A DNA stretch of 7,219 bases from CAVLCC01 sp963624975. GTDB lineage: Bacteria; Actinomycetota; Coriobacteriia; Coriobacteriales; CADBOM01. The stretch is taken from contig CAVFRF010000057.1 in NCBI GenBank assembly GCA_963624975.1, positions 1-7,219 of the forward strand, written 5' to 3'. The notes under the pieces were generated by a model. It made no database searches, was not told the DNA's origin, and saw only the letters and a program-made list of their open reading frames with translations. Each line of letters starts with the position of its first letter. The first letter of the stretch is position 1. Shown piece by piece: positions 6,580 through 7,219 of the stretch. Both the position numbers and the translations under genes were made by a program.

Positions 6580-6606
6580 AAAACTGAGGCGCTCCAGAAA
6601 GGGCGC
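6580..6606 (-). terminator. Weak intrinsic terminator after the acetyltransferase gene
   Basis: Immediately after the acetyltransferase stop, the - strand can form a 6-bp stem, GCGCCC with GG-A-GCGC (one bulged A, loop TTTCT; 6589-6606). A TTTT run (6583-6580) follows after five intervening bases. It would separate the acetyltransferase transcript from the cassette promoter just downstream. The stem is short and the U-run is displaced, so leakage into the cassette is possible. Confidence 0.35.
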
Positions 6607-7085
6607 TACTTTGCCAGCTGCTTCAAAGTGTTACCGGTGACGCGGTAGACCGTCCAGTCCGACATCGGAGCTGCGCCCAGGGAGAGGTAGAAGTCGATGC
6701 TCGGCTTGTTCCAGTCGAGGCACGACCACTCCAGGCGGCCGCAGCCGCGCTCCACGGCGATGGCCGCGAGCTTCTTCAGGAGAGCCTTGCCGTAGCCCTT
6801 GCCACGGTGCTCTGGCTGCACGAACAGGTCCTCCAGGTAGATGCCCGCCCGTCCGAGGAACGTCGAGAAGTTGTGGAAGAAGAGCGCGAAGCCGACTTCC
6901 CTACCGTCCTCCATTACGAAGATGACTTCGGCCTTCTGCTTGTCGAAGATCCACTCTTCGAGCGTGGTCTCGTCTGCCACCACGTCGTCCAACATCTTCT
7001 CGTATTCGGCTAGTTGCTTCACGAACTGAAGGATCAGCGCGGCATCTCCGCGCACTGCGTTCCTGAACGTTGGGTTGCTGCTCAT
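6606..7085 (-). CDS. GNAT acetyltransferase, spermidine/diamine (SSAT-like) type
   Basis: A 159-residue GCN5-related N-acetyltransferase that moves acetyl from acetyl-CoA to an amine; the closest family flavour is spermidine/spermine (diamine) acetyltransferase or the related thialysine enzyme. Seen: IYLEDLFVQPEHRGKGYG (82-99), with the acetyl-CoA pyrophosphate loop R-G-K-G-Y-G at 94-99; then WNKPSIDFYLSLGA (125-138), which matches the WNEPSINFYKRRGA of human SSAT and includes the likely general-acid tyrosine Y133. The true substrate cannot be told from sequence. Two ATGs compete. AGGAG (7096-7100) is only 1 nt from ATG 7094 but 10 nt from ATG 7085, so 7085 is preferred; the longer form adds MPA. 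It has no clear functional link to the cassette and is probably part of the chromosomal flank. Confidence 0.87.
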   Translation of the reverse strand: MSSNPTFRNAVRGDAALILQFVKQLAEYEKMLDDVVADETTLEEWIFDKQKAEVIFVMEDGREVGFALFFHNFSTFLGRAGIYLEDLFVQPEHRGKGYGKALLKKLAAIAVERGCGRLEWSCLDWNKPSIDFYLSLGAAPMSDWTVYRVTGNTLKQLAK

Positions 7086-7108
7086 AGCTGGCATTCTCCT
7101 AAAATTTC

Positions 7109-7144
7109 AGCCCCCGCATCGATCGTGCCGACGATACGGGGGCT
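7109..7144 (-). terminator. GC-rich hairpin just upstream of the acetyltransferase
   Basis: AGCCCCCG (7109-7116) pairs perfectly with CGGGGGCT (7137-7144), and an inner stem ATCGT/ACGAT (7122-7126 with 7131-7135) closes the loop. Read on the - strand it is followed by GAAATTTT, and read on the + strand by TTTGCTT, so it could work in either direction. On the - strand it lies 35 nt after the stop of the partial gene at the window edge and only 8 nt before the acetyltransferase ribosome site. It is thus either the terminator of that gene or an attenuator in the acetyltransferase leader. Confidence 0.65.
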
Positions 7145-7178
7145 TTGCTTGATTGATACTTTGCTGCCTGACGTGCGG

Positions 7179-7217
7179 CTACTGCTCGGGCGCGTCTGAG
7201 CTGGAAGCAGCATCGCC
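7179..7217 (-). CDS. Possible C-terminal end of an unidentified gene
   Basis: On the - strand one frame enters from the window edge and ends at TAG (7179-7181) after GDAASSSDAPEQ. Such a Ser/Ala/acidic tail is typical of true protein C-termini in GC-rich bacteria, and the strong hairpin 35 nt further on suits a gene end. Twelve residues are too few to identify a family, and other frames are also open here, so this is tentative. Confidence 0.3.
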   Translation of the reverse strand, partial: GDAASSSDAPEQ

Positions 7218-7219
7218 GG

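Noticed and set aside
7014..7199. 61-codon frame on the + strand at the right end
   Set aside because: It overlaps the start of the acetyltransferase and runs through the hairpin; no ribosome site or recognisable features.
1..7219. tRNA, rRNA, CRISPR array, transposase or integrase
   Set aside because: Looked for and not seen: no regularly spaced repeats, no cloverleaf-like sequence and no mobile-element protein.

Overview
The window is GC-rich bacterial DNA with strong Shine-Dalgarno sequences, short intergenic gaps and frequent stop/start junctions of 0-2 nt. Base composition and protein flavour suggest a high-GC Gram-positive bacterium (Actinomycetota, perhaps a gut Coriobacteriia relative). 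That placement is inferred from style only; there is no rRNA or marker gene here.

Left part, + strand: the 3' three quarters of sbcC (1-2208), cut by the window edge before its Walker A region, encodes the coiled-coil/zinc-hook ATPase of the SbcCD DNA-repair nuclease. An AT-rich palindromic operator/promoter follows, then a complete YefM/YoeB type II toxin-antitoxin pair (2288-2835).

Middle: a convergent intergenic stretch (2836-2942) holds two overlapping, mutually exclusive hairpins. Everything to its right is on the - strand. Read in transcription order, from high to low coordinates, there is the last few codons of an unidentified gene (ends at 7179), a GC-rich hairpin, a GNAT acetyltransferase of the spermidine/diamine (SSAT) type, and a weak terminator. 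Next comes an extended -10 promoter buried in a palindrome, then a four-gene cassette: a BrnT-like toxin, a ribbon-helix-helix antitoxin, a 936-aa MmeI-type (Type IIL) restriction-modification enzyme carrying nuclease, methylase and recognition domains in one chain, and a 68-aa cysteine-rich, glycine-zipper membrane-like protein.

The most interesting feature is the cassette at 2943-6571. A toxin-antitoxin module and a self-contained restriction-modification enzyme are joined by stop/start junctions of 1-2 nt under one visible, apparently autoregulated promoter, with a small zinc-ribbon protein as the last gene. With YefM/YoeB on the other side, about 4.3 kb between sbcC and the acetyltransferase looks like a compact defence/addiction island. 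The likely logic is that the RHH antitoxin represses the shared promoter, so toxin, antitoxin and R-M enzyme are tied together in expression. This is inference from layout and has not been demonstrated.
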